Source of the DNA: Sipunculus nudus
Lineage: Eukaryota > Annelida > Sipuncula > Golfingiida > Sipunculidae
Length of the DNA stretch: 64,000 bases
Direction of reading: 5' to 3'
Assembly (NCBI GenBank): GCA_026874595.1
Contig: CM049309.1
Location: 45,414,079 to 45,478,078, forward strand
The notes below the pieces were generated by a model. The model worked only from the letters and a program-made list of their open reading frames with translations. It made no database searches and was not told the origin of the DNA. This document shows positions 11,251 to 23,456 of this stretch, in pieces. Within the stretch, counting starts at the first letter, position 1; the number at the start of each line of letters is the position of its first letter. Position numbers and translations under genes: made by a program.

Positions 11251-11742
11251 TTTTTAAATTCCTGAGTGAAGTTAATAACAAACTAATCGACCAACCAAAC
11301 AACGGCGACAAATACATGATACCCTCCAAACGGCCTCCTGCTAGGAACTCAACTAGGTTGTATCCATCTCATATCTATAGAACTCTATAAGAATTGATGG
11401 TCTAACAACATCACATTAAGAACTGAAAGAATAAACAAATTCCGGCATCCTCCCTTCCAGCACTTCCGCCCAGTCAAGGCCCTAGCTGAGACTTCCCATT
11501 TGATGTGCCCCTAGTGGCATCCATCTTGAAAATACTAGCCGCTCGGGCAGGCGTTATTAAGGTTTCTTTCAATTGTTATGATCGTTTGACATTCAGCACA
11601 ATTTCTAACAGCTTGAGGATCTTGGCACTTCTCCTAACCCCATCTAATTATAACAGTTCCTGTAGCAGGTTTTTTTTCTTATAATTACGTTTTCTCTGAA
11701 ACGAAGACAGAACAAAGCCTGCAGGAAAACAGTTTTTAACAA

Positions 11743-11747
<5 letters not shown>
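11251..11747. other. No gene seen
   Basis: Ordinary AT-rich sequence without recognisable features. Confidence 0.55.

Positions 11748-11816
<69 letters not shown>
11748..11816. repeat. (TA)n microsatellite
   Basis: Uninterrupted TA dinucleotide run of about 69 bp. Confidence 0.97.
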
Positions 11817-11817
<1 letters not shown>

Positions 11818-12269
11818 CTGGCTGATAAACCAGGTAACCGGACTTTTTATCGTGATTGGGGGATGTATTAAATGAGATGAAGAATAATAACTTTATTTTT
11901 TTTTATTCTAAAAATTACACTAGGATATAGATTTTTAGTTGAATACTGTCTCAATAAGATATGTATATAAATCGTTCGACATTTATTTTAGACGCTGTGC
12001 TCGTGGCAAGAAATTTATACATTGGTATTTTTTACCTTGAAAACCTGGTCTGTGAAGATGTTTACATTTTCTCACCATAATAGGACGCGGGGGTGTCAGA
12101 TTTTTTAATATCTTTTACTGGTTACATATATTACATTGTCAGACGTATAAAAGATAGATTGATGTAAGGAAAATATGAAAGATAAATTAAATGGATGTTT
12201 TTAAGCAAGGAAGATGTTCCTAAAGAAAGAACGGGAATATATGCATACCTCGATCGTTAGTGGCAGAAT
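11817..12269. other. No gene seen
   Basis: AT-rich sequence without recognisable features. Confidence 0.55.
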
Positions 12270-12460
12270 ATTGTTTTTTGTAGGGACTAATTGATGTATT
12301 TCAGGTGGAAAACAACTCAAAGTAAGGAATAATGTGTTTTTTAGGGACTATAGATAATGTATTTAAGGTGAGAAAACACTAAAAGTCAGGAATAATTTCT
12401 TTTGTAGGGACTATAAATGATGTATATAAAGTGGAAAACTAATAAAAGTAAGGGAAACAG
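12270..12460. repeat. ~62-bp tandem repeat, three units
   Basis: TAGGGACTA recurs at about 12281, 12342 and 12405, each followed by (A/T)GATGTAT(T/A)T or a variant, a GGTG(G)AAAA block, a second (A)CTCAAAGTAAGGAATAAT-like block and a run of T. There are three diverged units with 61-63 bp periods. Confidence 0.8.
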
Positions 12461-15400
12461 AGTTCAAGATATTAAATCTTGATGGAAGGCCTGCGTGGCG
12501 GAGCCCTGTTTCCCCCTGATTATTGACCGGGTAATGTCCTTTTTGACATTGTGTCACATTCTCCACACAGACGGTCTATCTATTGATGTCAAGGTTAAAC
12601 CTCATTCCCACATTCATTCACACAGCACGCTTTTACGTCGAATTCGAGCTATTTCGCCTGAGAACTGTAAACTACAAATATTAAGTTGATGGATCGACAA
12701 CATCCATGCCAAATATAACTAACAGTATAGGTATTTGTCCATGAAACATATTTCATTTATTGATAAACTTGTGGATGTATTTTGCGGTGTAATATCCGTG
12801 ACGCTGTACTGTATGTATAAACAGAAATCTATGCACGTGCTTCCTTGGATAGTTTACATGATACAACTGTTTCCAGAATTGTTGAAGATGTTAATGCAAG
12901 GTACAGTATAGTGCAGCGACACTTCTCGTGATCAGTTCAACATTATGCAAAAGGATTACCTGGATCAAATGGGGAATTAACCGTGTTTGCTTGCTGGCAT
13001 AAGAAATGAGTGCCAAGGCATCGAGAGTCACATGTTTTTCACATTGACTGACCATGCATGCAAGTGGGTCGGTGACATGGTCAAATGTAAGGCCAAACAT
13101 GCTAAAATCCGTCACTGACAGCAGGGGTTATTCAAATGCACAATATACCTTAATCTTGCACTGGAGGTTGATTGTGCCACACGTGACGTGAATAACCAGG
13201 TCTCCAAGCGACGACACAAGGATTACGGTCTTTGCCGATGGCAGTCCTGCTGTTTTCGGTGGTTATCTTCACGCAATTTAAAAAAAATCACGCAAAAATT
13301 CCTCAAAATTATGTGTACATTAATAATTATTTATTCTCATATCGGTGAGGGCACTGTTGGAACAATTATCTTTGAAATAAGGTACAGTGTCCTACGCAAC
13401 GCGGTTACAGAGAACATTGAGGACAAAAGTGGACCAACTTCCTTTTATTAGTATTAGATGTATAACTATATATGGGTTTTGTGCCTATTATAGATGTTTC
13501 GTGACTGGATTCAGCCAAATCACAAATGTACGTTTAACTATTAATTTTTATTTTTATTAAATAAGCAGTTATCTGTAAAACAAATGCATTCATATTCATT
13601 GAATTGTGTACAAAATGAGTTCTGTCATCTACATACAGAAATGGAGGTATGTTTCTATGGACAAAATATAATGAGTTGATGAAACCCGAAACGAAGTTCC
13701 TTCGGGATCATCTTGGCGACGAAAATGGGTTGTTACATTTTTTATCGTAACGTTTATTAATTGAACACGAGGGTAAATGAGATATATTGGAAACTTTTTT
13801 TTCATTTTGGCGGTCTCTTTAACTGATATTTACAATATTTTAATGATAAGATAAATTCTCTTAATCGAATGTTTTTCCAAATTTAAAAAAAAAAGTAGCT
13901 GATGAGCAAATAGCATCGCTGAAACATGATACATTTAGGGTTGATGGATGACAAGTGACTGTAATTGTAATTTTGTTATCATTTATACACCTGGGAAAGT
14001 TGTTTCACGGAACATGTTCATGAATACTATTAATCTCACTTAATACATGTAACTGATTATAAATGTATAAACCATTTATCATCAATATAACCGTTGAAAA
14101 TAAATGAAGTAGGCGATAAGAAAAAAAAAAAGAAGAAAAAAAAAGTAGACGTGTTATTGTGGGACATTAGCTTCAAATCGAATACAGATCTTTTACACGC
14201 CCTTGCATCGGAGAATTATACGAGTACGTGAATGGTTCAAAGTCCTATGGGAGTTTAAGTGAACAGATTTCCATACATATCATTTTGATATGTCTCTGTA
14301 AACACCGGAAGACTGGTCAGGTCGTTTCCGGACGTTTGTAATAATATAAGGTTATACAAACCAAATACCTGAGATATAATCTGAAGCAGAAAACGAATTT
14401 TGGTAGACTACAGATAAGGCATACAGTAAGATATAACATGGGTGTTAAATAAATTTCGCATTTTGACGTATAAACATATAGGGAAGATGTCCAGAGAAAA
14501 TTGCTCATCTGATTTACGAATGGTATACTCCATTATTGTAGGTTTCCTTTAAAGAAGACCCACATCGCTCAACACGAAACATTTTTTTTTTTTGGAGACG
14601 AATTGGTCAAATATAATAGAAATGGTTTAAAAAGACATGTGAAGACATTTAGAACATCGACTGTAGTCAGAATTAATCGATTTGAAATATATTATTTAGG
14701 TTATATACAGAATGACAAAATGTACTCATGAATGCTATAATTAAAACTAATGCCGTCACGCTTAACACAAATAAAAGAAAAACCAAACTAATCATCGGGA
14801 AGAAAAAAAGAAATGCCGTGATATACCATGGCGCAGTCAGTTTAGACTGATATTAAAAAAAATCTTTCATTTCACTTCAGATGGAACTATTACCACGCAG
14901 CCCAGGAAATGAAAATATGAAAAAAAAGTTAGAGTCGCAAGTAATAATGAATCAGGGGAAAATATTACTCTGGGTTCACACCGCATGTTGATGAAAGTTG
15001 TTCCGCTGTTTTATATGTATTATATATTGGAGGCATATATGTTTCGTATATGAAAGCCTGATTTAGGCGACATAATTTGGAGAACGCGAGTGGCCAAGTT
15101 GCGCAAAGCTTCATTATAAGTGTGGACCAGTGGGCCTTATTTTGGTAGGATAGGATGGATTACCATGGCAACTCCTATTTCCTTGGAAGGTATATATTAC
15201 ATGGTTATAATTTATGACTCTGGGAATGGTAGAAGACCTCGGGCCCCTGTTTTTCCTGAAGCGCTCGGCTTGATTTATCTGCACATATACCAAGAAGGAG
15301 GTGTGTATTTTGGTGTGAGCAATCGCTGCTTCCGTCCTTTGTTAAGTGGAAAGCACTGTACGTGATTGTTTCAGACTTATCTTCATTTCGCTGTTACCGT

Positions 15401-16710
15401 AGAAACTGTGCTTTTTCATCCACTTTCGAAAGCAGCATTTTCTCCACATTTCCACGTCTCAAGCAACCTTCGCTCTTCCGTTCAGAATCTATGTTTAGAA
15501 AAAAAACTCTAATCTAACTGAAGAATAATTTAACTTCGCGAAAAAATACTGCATGATGTATCGGATCTGTTGATTTCAACAGGATGAAAGGTTGAGGAGT
15601 CCGTGACTCTCAGTGGAAACTTCTTGAGAGCCCTTAAGCATTTTGAGATTGAATATTTTCAGGTACACACCCAAACAAAACTGATTCATCTATTATTACC
15701 TGTTCCCGAACAAAAGGAATTAAAAATGTATTGCAAAATCAATCAAACTTAGCATGAATATCAAATAAGTTCAGATGAAATATGAACCTTTTAGCTCTTT
15801 GCCTAGTAGCCCGATAACCCCAGACGATTTACGTTTGACTTATGATCAAAAGTCGGATACAATATTTTTTTTTATTTTGGTGAACGCCAGGCTTCATTGA
15901 GGTAGAATGGCCGAGACTCTTCTTAAATGAATAAAATACATGTGATTGGTGATATAATTAACGTTACTTTTTTATACTAAACAAGGACCTAAGGTTCACA
16001 CATCTTTTGAGTATTTTAATTATTCTGAAAGCGAACTTCTTTTACTTGGGTAGGCTGCTTTTTATATCGAAAAATAAAATTAATTGAATATTTCTGTGTT
16101 ATGTTACCCTCTTTTTACTGCACATTTCAAATCCTTGATACATTTTCTCCATTTTTTAGGTTTCTATACATAATCGTCTTCCGGCACCCTTTCCACACTC
16201 TTATCTTTGAATGAGTGATATATTCATCTATTGATTGTTGCTAAACATTTATTCTGTTTCTGCTGTACATAGGTGGAAATTGAATTACATCGTGGACGTA
16301 ATACGTTCAGGTGATATCAGTAAGAAGGACTTACACGAGGCAGGGTGATGCATGCATGTTTAAACTTTGGTTTAACAAAAGGCAGCGAATATTCCCAGCA
16401 AAACTCTTCCTGTTTGTTTAACCCGTCTGCTTATGCATTATGGCCCGTATCCTATAAATGATCTGCGATTTTTTTTTTCGTATACTTGATCACTTCGGCT
16501 CTTTATTCGCCTCACTATCCGTAAAACCCCACCACAACATTCAATATTTACCTCTTTAATTGTACAAATTGTATTTTTATCCTATAGAAGAGATGTTACC
16601 AAATAAAAAGTTATCGAAACAACTGTTTTATATTACACAACACAGACTTCGGCCTCTCGGGTTATAAAACTCGTAACGGAGTACATCCGGCTTCTGTATA
16701 TGATTAATAA
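12461..16710. other. No gene seen (4.2 kb)
   Basis: No frame longer than about 90 codons and none with a recognisable domain. Short poly-A/poly-T and purine runs are common (for example near 14120-14145). TTACCATGGCAAC at 15160-15172 is a close match to the RFX-family X-box on the minus strand. An 81-codon plus frame at 15120-15365 and an 87-codon plus frame at 13188-13451 are unremarkable. Confidence 0.5.
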
Positions 16711-16977
16711 GGCCAAAAAATAAAAATAAAAGGTGTGGTTCTCAGGCACTGCCCGCGTCAATTTGAACCCCCCGCATCAAACATTTTCATTTTGATATTC
16801 ATCTTTCAAGAAGATAAAATAATATTATTTTGATACGATTTCCTTTGTTATGTAGTGCTTTTACCTGTTTAGCAAAACACCCTGTTATTTTCATGTTTTT
16901 CCTTGATCATATGATTTTTTTGCGAAACATTTCTGAAAAAGAAGTGCCAGAGAACCATACATTTTTATTTTTTGGCC
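16711..16977 (+). mobile_element. Family A MITE, copy 1 (PIF/Harbinger-like, TAA target site)
   Basis: This is a complete 267-bp element. It starts GGCCAAAAAATAAAAA and ends with the complement TTTTTATTTTTTGGCC. Inside each end lie GGTTCTCAGGCAC on the left and GTGCCAGAGAACC on the right, giving inverted terminal repeats of roughly 34 bp. It is flanked on both sides by TAA (16708-16710 and 16978-16980). A 3-bp TWA target duplication with GG-starting terminal repeats is the pattern of PIF/Harbinger elements. The body carries CGCCCGCGTCAA-like and CCCCCGCATCAAACATTTT blocks and TCTTTCAAGAAGATAAAAT. It has no transposase. A 100-codon frame starting at 16830 is mostly this element and is not a gene. 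Three more copies lie at 55726, 58059 and 61581. Confidence 0.85.
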
Positions 16978-17295
16978 TAAGGTTCTTTATCGAGGGTAAT
17001 TGGCCACTTCTTTATTATGACGTTTTCTTTTGTCCCTATTTCCGTGCAACTAGATGGACTATTAAAGCTGGCTATTCACCTACATTGTTAAAGAAATTTT
17101 GTGATTTCTGGACTCTTTTCTATATATATTAATGAAGTTTTGAAATGTCGTGTTAAAAAGGATCTTATAACACTTTAGTGACGAATGTATGAGATGGTTT
17201 TTATTGGTAAACTCGGTACATGCGCCAATGTTGATAAACAAAACACCATGTGACCTAAGTTGGTATAGGTTGCATATGTGTGAAAGCTGAAAAGT

Positions 17296-17456
17296 CCAAG
17301 CAACAAAACGTCCCTTGCAAAACTCTGGTTCGTCTGTCATGCTGCAAGACGTCCTGCCTGAATGTCTGGATTATTTTGTCGGGTTCCCAACTTGTTAAAA
17401 ACAAATTGATATAAACAAAACAAAATAAAAACAAAGGTATATAAACAAAACAAAAT
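17296..17456 (-). repeat. Dispersed repeat family B, copy in reverse orientation
   Basis: Read on the minus strand the order is GTTTTGTTTATATCAA, AACCCGACAAAATAATCC, ACATTCAGGCAGGACG, GCATGACAGACGAACCAGAG, TTTTGCAAGGGACGTTTTG. This matches the copy at 24459-24660 most closely. A TATAAACAAAACAAAAT block is present twice (about 17409 and 17440), a local duplication not seen in other copies. Confidence 0.6.
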
Positions 17457-17549
17457 AGTTTATATTTATTTGGATTGGCGTTTTCTGGTCTATATTTTAT
17501 AAAATATTCAGGGCATTATCTTAAAATAATAGACGTCAGATATCCATAT

Positions 17550-17742
17550 AGATCCTCCTTTAAGGACGAGTCCTGGTTAAGACCCCCACCCTCTTTTTTT
17601 AGCCGTAGCAAACTTTTTTGAGGGTTTCATACCAAATTTTTGGGGCCAGGACCCCCCCCCCTTTCCGAACCTAGGGACCTTTTTCTGATTTTGTCATCAG
17701 TCCTCTTGGGATGGCTTTTCCTTCATCCTGGATCCGCCTCTG
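17550..17742 (-). mobile_element. Possible hAT-like element end
   Basis: On the minus strand the sequence starts CAGAGGCGGATCCAGGATG at 17742. CAGxGGCGGATCCAG is a terminus I associate with hAT elements in many animal genomes. The body contains a 13-C run near 17650 and C-rich blocks, like other G/C-run elements in this window. The opposite terminus and the 8-bp target duplication were not found, so this may be one end only. Confidence 0.35.
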
Positions 17743-18593
17743 CTTAGGATAACAGTACAATGTTTTGGTCGTCTGGGTCGGACGATATTACACACAATGT
17801 CGCCAGAGCCACTAAAAATCCGCAAAATGTAATGATTCGAAAACTGTAGGAGTATTTCTTATATATTAAGAACCACTTTCTGCAACGGTTCTTTAGTATT
17901 GGTTGAAATTATGCTTTTACTTTTTATGAGACGGTCGTATTTAAGGGATAAAAGAAGACTTGCCGTGTATTTTCTTATAGAGCACGATGACAGCATCAGA
18001 TACAATTTGCATGAAAGACTTATATGGTATGAAACCAAAATGGCTGCGAGTTCATTCACCGGCTATAATAGTGGACGTTTCGCATGGATTCATGCGATTA
18101 AGCAGCATATTATTAGAATAACAGATAAAATGACGGGTATACACGGTACATGCGCCATTCACACAATGACTACGAAACAAAATTATCCCGATGATGTCGA
18201 AAATGTAACTACCAGCGTGATAAAATTGTTTAATTGGCTGGAAAATGCATGTTTTCATTCCATTACCGAAGTCGCAAATGTTCTACGGCCTCGAAATATT
18301 AACCAAAGAATAGCCGGGCCGAATCTATACCATGTATAACTATATCTGATTTATATAAACGTTAGCTGGTGTAAACATTGCGGTTCTGTGGCCTTACAGT
18401 ATATTCTTAATGTCAGCTATATTAACCTACCCTTTCTAAAAAAATGATATTTGCTGCTTAATCTCCGTACATATTTATGAATTCTAGGTAATTCCGTTTA
18501 TTATATAACCAGTATCTGACGGGTGTATAAATTAGTGAGCACAGCACTTTTCACAAACGGAAAAAAAATCAAACCTGAAGTGGTGTGTTGCAT
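17743..18593. other. No gene supported; longest open frame of the window
   Basis: The plus-strand frame 17899-18339 (146 codons) is the longest in the window. It shows no domain, signal peptide or repeat that I recognise, and 66- and 68-codon frames run on the opposite strand across the same bases. In AT-rich DNA of 64 kb one such frame is expected by chance. I see no splice-site pattern, Kozak context or codon bias that would make it a gene. Confidence 0.45.
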
Positions 18594-18730
18594 AAGGTCG
18601 CTAGTTGGAAAACGCCTTTTGCAAACTCCGACTCCGACTCGCTGTCAGATGTCTTGCTGAATGTGTTGTATTATTTTTGCGGATACCTCACACTATAAAC
18701 CGCTTGTGTACGATGGGATATCGGCGTTTA
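18594..18730 (-). repeat. Dispersed repeat family B, copy in reverse orientation
   Basis: Minus-strand order: GATATCCCATCGTACACAAG, GGTTTATAGTGTGAGGTATC, GCAAAAATAATACAACACAT, TCAGCAAGACATCTGACAG, then GGAGTTTGCAAAAGGCG and TTTTCCAACTAGCGACC. These align block by block with the copy at 7981-8200. It is strongly diverged and lacks the CCTATCTGAC end. Confidence 0.55.
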
Positions 18731-20302
18731 CCCGCCTTTTTTTCTCAAGTTCCAAGGGATTATTTTTTGTAAATAGACGTCAACTATCGGAACAGTCCCC
18801 TTGAATAAAATCAGCTAGGTTGAGCGTGATCGATGTTCAGATTAAACATATTATGCTATCAGCCAAATAATATTTTCCATTTCCGTTTAGCCCTGTATAT
18901 CCTTTGGTCAAAGATTAACATTCTATACATCGCTTCTTAAACGGTAGGTCTGTCCTCTGCTGTTGACAATGTCAATTGCATGACAATGACGCAGATGGTC
19001 GTATGGTGCTGATTGATGTGCACCGCTCTAGACTTCAAATTTTACAGTATAAAAGGACATGAAATGATCCATTGGCGTCGATCGTGCCAGGAAAATATTA
19101 TAATTTCCTTGCATTGTGACCATGTTTACATTGACGATCGAAACGAAATTGTTCAACTAATCTGTTATCAAATTACTTATATTACCTTTGCAAAAACATC
19201 CTAGTACATTTATCATACTTAAAAAAGTAATAAATTATAATGTAAATATTTATTTTTAAATTAAATTAACTTAATAAAACTATAATTTTTTGATATTTAC
19301 ATTAATTAAAGACAATAAATCGCAGCACAGCCGTGCAGTCACAGCCAGATATTGAATAAAATTAAGTAACACACACACACACATATATATATGGTAAAAT
19401 TGACGAATGCGGTGTCTAAGAACCAAACCTTTTTTGTTGTTGGCCTTATACAATCACACCGGTCGCACGAGGTCCAGGGCCTTGCATGAGATTCAGGTCC
19501 TTGACACATGTAGGCCTACGCCTATTATGTAACAGATGTAAAGAAAATGTTATCCAAATTCAAGTCGTGGTTGGTACAGTGTGATGTGTACACGTGTTGA
19601 GTGGCATTACCACAGCTGAAAATACATGATATCGACTTAAAATGTTTTGAAATTGAGATTTTTCCTCATTACAGCAGTAACAAATGTAAAACTCCTGTAA
19701 AATTGTAAATTTAATAAGTTTGTGCTGGTATAAGTTCCTTTTACATGCATGTGCCATTTCATTTTCAATGATGTTTTTGTAATACTCTTTGTTTTTAAAG
19801 ATCTAATTTTTTCATTCAGTATGTATGCTTATTGCGTATAAGTCTTGCCCATTATTGTTACTTTTTCCACAAATAAAGTTTTTTTTTTTTGCATTTTCGT
19901 CTGAGGTCTATTCCTTGGACGGTTTCTTCTGTATGTATATGTGATATAACAGATCAGTTTCTCATGTCACATGGTATATATGTAGGTGACTATTTGTCAA
20001 AGACCCCGACCACATTTAAGGGACTGGCTTAATTGGGGAGACCGTGTGCCAGTGCACACTGATCCGAAACAATCCCGAAAGTTTTTCTCCACAACACTAT
20101 ACATATTATGGAACTATATATTAATAGCGTAACGCGATTCGTATGATTTTCCGTATCTCGGGATTTTCGATGGATTTCCGATACCACCATACGGATTGTC
20201 GTGTTCGCACCAAACCGTGCGTAGCACGGGTGATTGCTCTTTTATAATAATACAAATAAAGATGAATCAAGTTTCGTCTGACATTTTTATACGAATATGA
20301 GG
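18731..20302. other. No gene seen
   Basis: AT-rich, with a short CA/TA microsatellite near 19371-19391 and AATAAA followed by a T run near 19872. A perfect 6-bp hairpin, CCGTGC with GCACGG around GTA, lies near 20214-20228. No frame has a recognisable domain. Confidence 0.5.
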
Positions 20303-20385
20303 CTTCGTGCAACATGTTTTTGCACTCATCAGGTAAGACTGTCTGATTGAAATGAAATGGACTGGTTCTTACCAGTACATGTTTG
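20303..20385 (-). ncRNA. Decayed hammerhead-ribozyme-like motif (Penelope-type)
   Basis: On the minus strand the core reads CTGATGA (complement of 20326-20332), then a perfect 6-bp helix II, GTGCAA pairing with TTGCAC (complements of 20320-20325 and 20307-20312) around a 7-base loop, then GAAG. The invariant hammerhead order is CUGAUGA, helix II, GAAA. Just before CTGATGA, TCTTAC can pair with GTAAGA about 30 bases upstream to form helix I. Against activity: the last A of GAAA is G, the base at the cleavage position is G where A, C or U is required, and helix III is not convincing. Penelope-like retroelements are known to carry such motifs, so this is most likely an inactive relic of one. Confidence 0.45.
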
Positions 20386-20401
20386 AGAAGTTATTAAATT
20401 A

Positions 20402-20403
<2 letters not shown>

Positions 20404-20458
<55 letters not shown>
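20404..20458. repeat. (TA)n microsatellite
   Basis: Uninterrupted TA run of about 55 bp. Confidence 0.97.
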
Positions 20459-20459
<1 letters not shown>

Positions 20460-21789
20460 GGAAACTGTGGGATGGCAGATTAACTCACTGGTATCTGACT
20501 TAATATAGAATATGCAGATAGGTTCACTCTCCTCCTGATATTAGGGCTGCGTTCTTCTGACTGTCATAACTCGAATGCTGTCTTGAAAGTTATTTTCTCT
20601 TGTTTCATTAATTTCAGAAAGTATCACATTATAAGTATTTTTAATACAAGAATTATTTATGAAAAAAATAGTTTTTTTTAAAACATGTCTCCCGCAAAAC
20701 CCAATATGACCATAGGGCGGGAATTATTATTTTGGGGTCATCAAACCTCCTCCAGCACAAATTTGGCGACTACGTACTTAATTAGTAGCGATGACAAAAT
20801 TGCACTGATATTATTCAAATTATATAATTATATCTCTAATTTACTAACATAACATCTGTCTGAGAGATCTACGCACTTAACGAACAAATCAAGGATGTTG
20901 ACATTCTCTTGAAAACTAACGGCAAAGGGGACACAGAGGTTATTTTAGATCATTTTATTCAACAATAAGGGCATTTCAAGTACAGTGTAACATTAAATCA
21001 GTAGGTAAATGGCTGTGTGTCATGCTGTCATGGCAACCCAAAAGTAATGCTTGGGCGAATATATCCTTTAACACAATACATATACCTGCGTCTCAAGTAT
21101 ATTGTGTTTGTCTAATGTTTCATTTCTCATCCATTTATGTAATGCTATATAGTATAATTTAATTGATGGTGCCCCGAGAGCTGATGTTTGTCTTCTATTT
21201 CTTCTTTGCTACTGGGCCTCTTGCAGTTTCTAGGAAACCGTTTATTTAGGATTGTGGCAGCTAAATTTAACTAGACGCTTAGTGTAACTACGGGTTTAAA
21301 ATACGGTGTTAATTAACTTATATGTTAAGAAAAAGGATTGCTGGGTGACCTCTTGAAGTTTATTTTCCATAATTAAGGCCACATTTACCTTATAATAATC
21401 AAAGTGTTTGACATCACAGATTATATCTCCAAAGTACTCGAGCAATATGGATAGCATGCTGTAAAAGGAAAATGCATCTAGAAATAATACCTAGCAAGTC
21501 ACGGAAGAAAACCATTCAAACCCCCCTCCCCCCACCCCCCCCCCACCCCCCCATTTTACTGGCGTGTAAGTTTGATACCTGTATATTACTGTAAGGCTGT
21601 AACGGGCAGAGATAAGTGAAGTCGTATGTACCTCATTTTTATGCACAATGCTAATTAAGAATCCAAGCAAACGGGCTCTAGGACAATATGATCATTGGAT
21701 AAGAATTTATCATTTTCTGCAAATTCGATCAGTGTGCCAGCTTCAAATAATGCGGGATAAATTTAAAATGTATTTATTCATGGGTTGTC
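20459..21789. other. No gene seen; C-rich tract
   Basis: AT-rich sequence. Positions 21521-21552 are almost pure C with single A or T interruptions. The rest has no recognisable feature. A 101-codon plus frame starting at 21648 runs into repeat C. Confidence 0.5.
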
Positions 21790-22000
21790 AAAACATAATT
21801 GCGTCTGCTAGGAGGGTATGCGTTCATCCATGTTCGTTTCTGTGTGCGATTAGACTTTGGTGTGGATCAGTCTTATATTCTAGATTGGGGACGTCATCAA
21901 GGAACATTCACAAATGTCCGTTCACTGATGCACGAATGAACCTGCGAATATGAGCCGAATAAGTGAATAAAAAAGCGGTTTTCGGAGCATCCCATAATAT
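21790..22000 (+). repeat. Dispersed repeat family C, copy 2
   Basis: Shares CATAATTGCGTC-, GATTAGACTTTGGTGTGGAT, GGAACATTCACAAATGTCCG, ATATGAGCCGAATAAGTGAA and CGGAGCATCCCAT blocks with 6818-7135 and 62600-62840. The central GATCCGGATC is degraded here to TATTCTAGATTG. Confidence 0.55.
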
Positions 22001-23296
22001 GGACCCTGCACATGGCGCAGGCTTGCATTAGAGTGCAGATTTCTAGTTCATTAATAAGATGCCCTGGACATTGTTACGATATTCTAAGAAAACCTGTTCT
22101 TCTTGGTTCCAGGATGTACCCAAGAGTCAATTTAAACCACTTTTTTTCTGCATGGCCTACGCCGAGTCCTTGCCAGGCTCGCTGTGCCTTCTCAGAATTA
22201 GACGTGTTGCTTGACAAATAGGTGACGCATGTGGAATCTATAAGTCTGTCCTAAAAACGTCACGCCGGTCACAAAGTGTCTTGTATGACTAATGAAGGCT
22301 CAGCTAATGACAAAATCAACATGCCCCAGGAGCAAACCGAATCACACTGACAGATAGGAACACTATCAAAAATTATTTCTGGGTTTGTGATATCCTCTAT
22401 TGCTGTTTCTTGAATTTCCCGTAAACAAAAAGTAATCTTCTGGAAAGACAAATGGAATCATTCATGTTAAAATTAAATCTCATATATGGCTGAAAGGTAC
22501 CAATCAATAAACGAAAAATCTTGGTCACACCCAGCTGTAAGCGGCTCTGAACTTTGTATTTCAATTACTGGTTTGAAATTGTCACAAATATTGTCGTATA
22601 ATTGAATGACAGCAAAACAGTGTGTTTATCCCCGATTCTTAAACTTGCCACGGGTATAAATCAAAATGTGTAGGTAAATATGCCCGATTAAATCTTTACT
22701 ACAATGTGTGTACATAAATTATATAATATACGCGTTTTTTCTTCATATATAACAATGAAGAAGAAACGCATCCACATTGATAAAAGAGTTTAGTCGTTTA
22801 CTCTGTTTGTTGACAATATAGATTAAAGTTTTACTACGAATGTTCACGAAATCTTAAAGTGGCTTTATTATTTAATTGATTTTATTTTCTGGCATTAGGC
22901 AGTTGTTTGTGCACATAAGCCGATTAAGATGCAAGCTCTTGATTTTGAAACAAAATAATATTATCAGTAAATTGTCCAGGCATACATCAGGTCGTAGTAA
23001 GTGCTATTGTCCATAATTCTTCAGCTGTCAATCAAAAAATTAAATGATGATTCCTTTTGAAATTTAGAATACCATAGGTAGATCTGAACTGATATATATC
23101 ACGGCTATTATGATTGAATTATGAAGAGACTATTCACATTTGATCACAGCAAAGGAACCTAAGCTGGCAATATGTACATCGATCAGTCTGTATCTGCGAT
23201 TTTCTAACAGACAGTAGGATAGCTAGGCACTTATTTTTTTCTTCCTCCGTGGAATTTTAACAGGTTTAATATAATTAATCACAATATATATATATA
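22001..23296. other. No gene seen
   Basis: AT-rich DNA without a recognisable gene or repeat, ending in a short TATA run. Confidence 0.5.
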
Positions 23297-23456
23297 TAGT
23301 AAACCCTCGCCTTACGACCACCACAGTTTAGCGTCCACATTGAAATAACGACCACTTTTTACAGTCTCAATACTTTTGTGCTCTTCATATCAGACCTCAT
23401 TTAGACGATCACTTTAACGAGGTCCTGTTGGTGGTCGTAATTTCGAGGTTTCACTG
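23297..23456 (+). mobile_element. pogo/Tigger-like MITE with TA target site
   Basis: This is a complete 160-bp inverted-repeat element. The left end reads TAGTAAACCCTCGCCTTACG then ACCACC. The right end, complemented, reads CAGTGAAACCTCGAAATTAC then GACCACC. A TA lies immediately outside both ends (23295-23296 and 23457-23458). CAGT-starting repeats with an AACCTCG core and TA target duplication are the signature of the pogo/Tigger branch of Tc1/mariner. The body has no transposase, so it would have moved in trans. The first C of the left end is mutated to T. Confidence 0.8.

Noticed and set aside
13915-13960. CTGATGA followed by a GAAA word: possible second hammerhead motif
   Set aside because: Helix II does not pair next to the core (the closing pair would be G-T with a C-C mismatch behind it).
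15580-15650. Stem-loop GAGTC/GACTC followed by GGAAAC, ribozyme-like at first sight
   Set aside because: No CTGATGA core; a 5-bp stem with a triloop is expected by chance.
16830-17132. 100-codon frame starting MIRFPLL
   Set aside because: Half of it lies inside the family A MITE and the rest in AT-rich flank; no domain.
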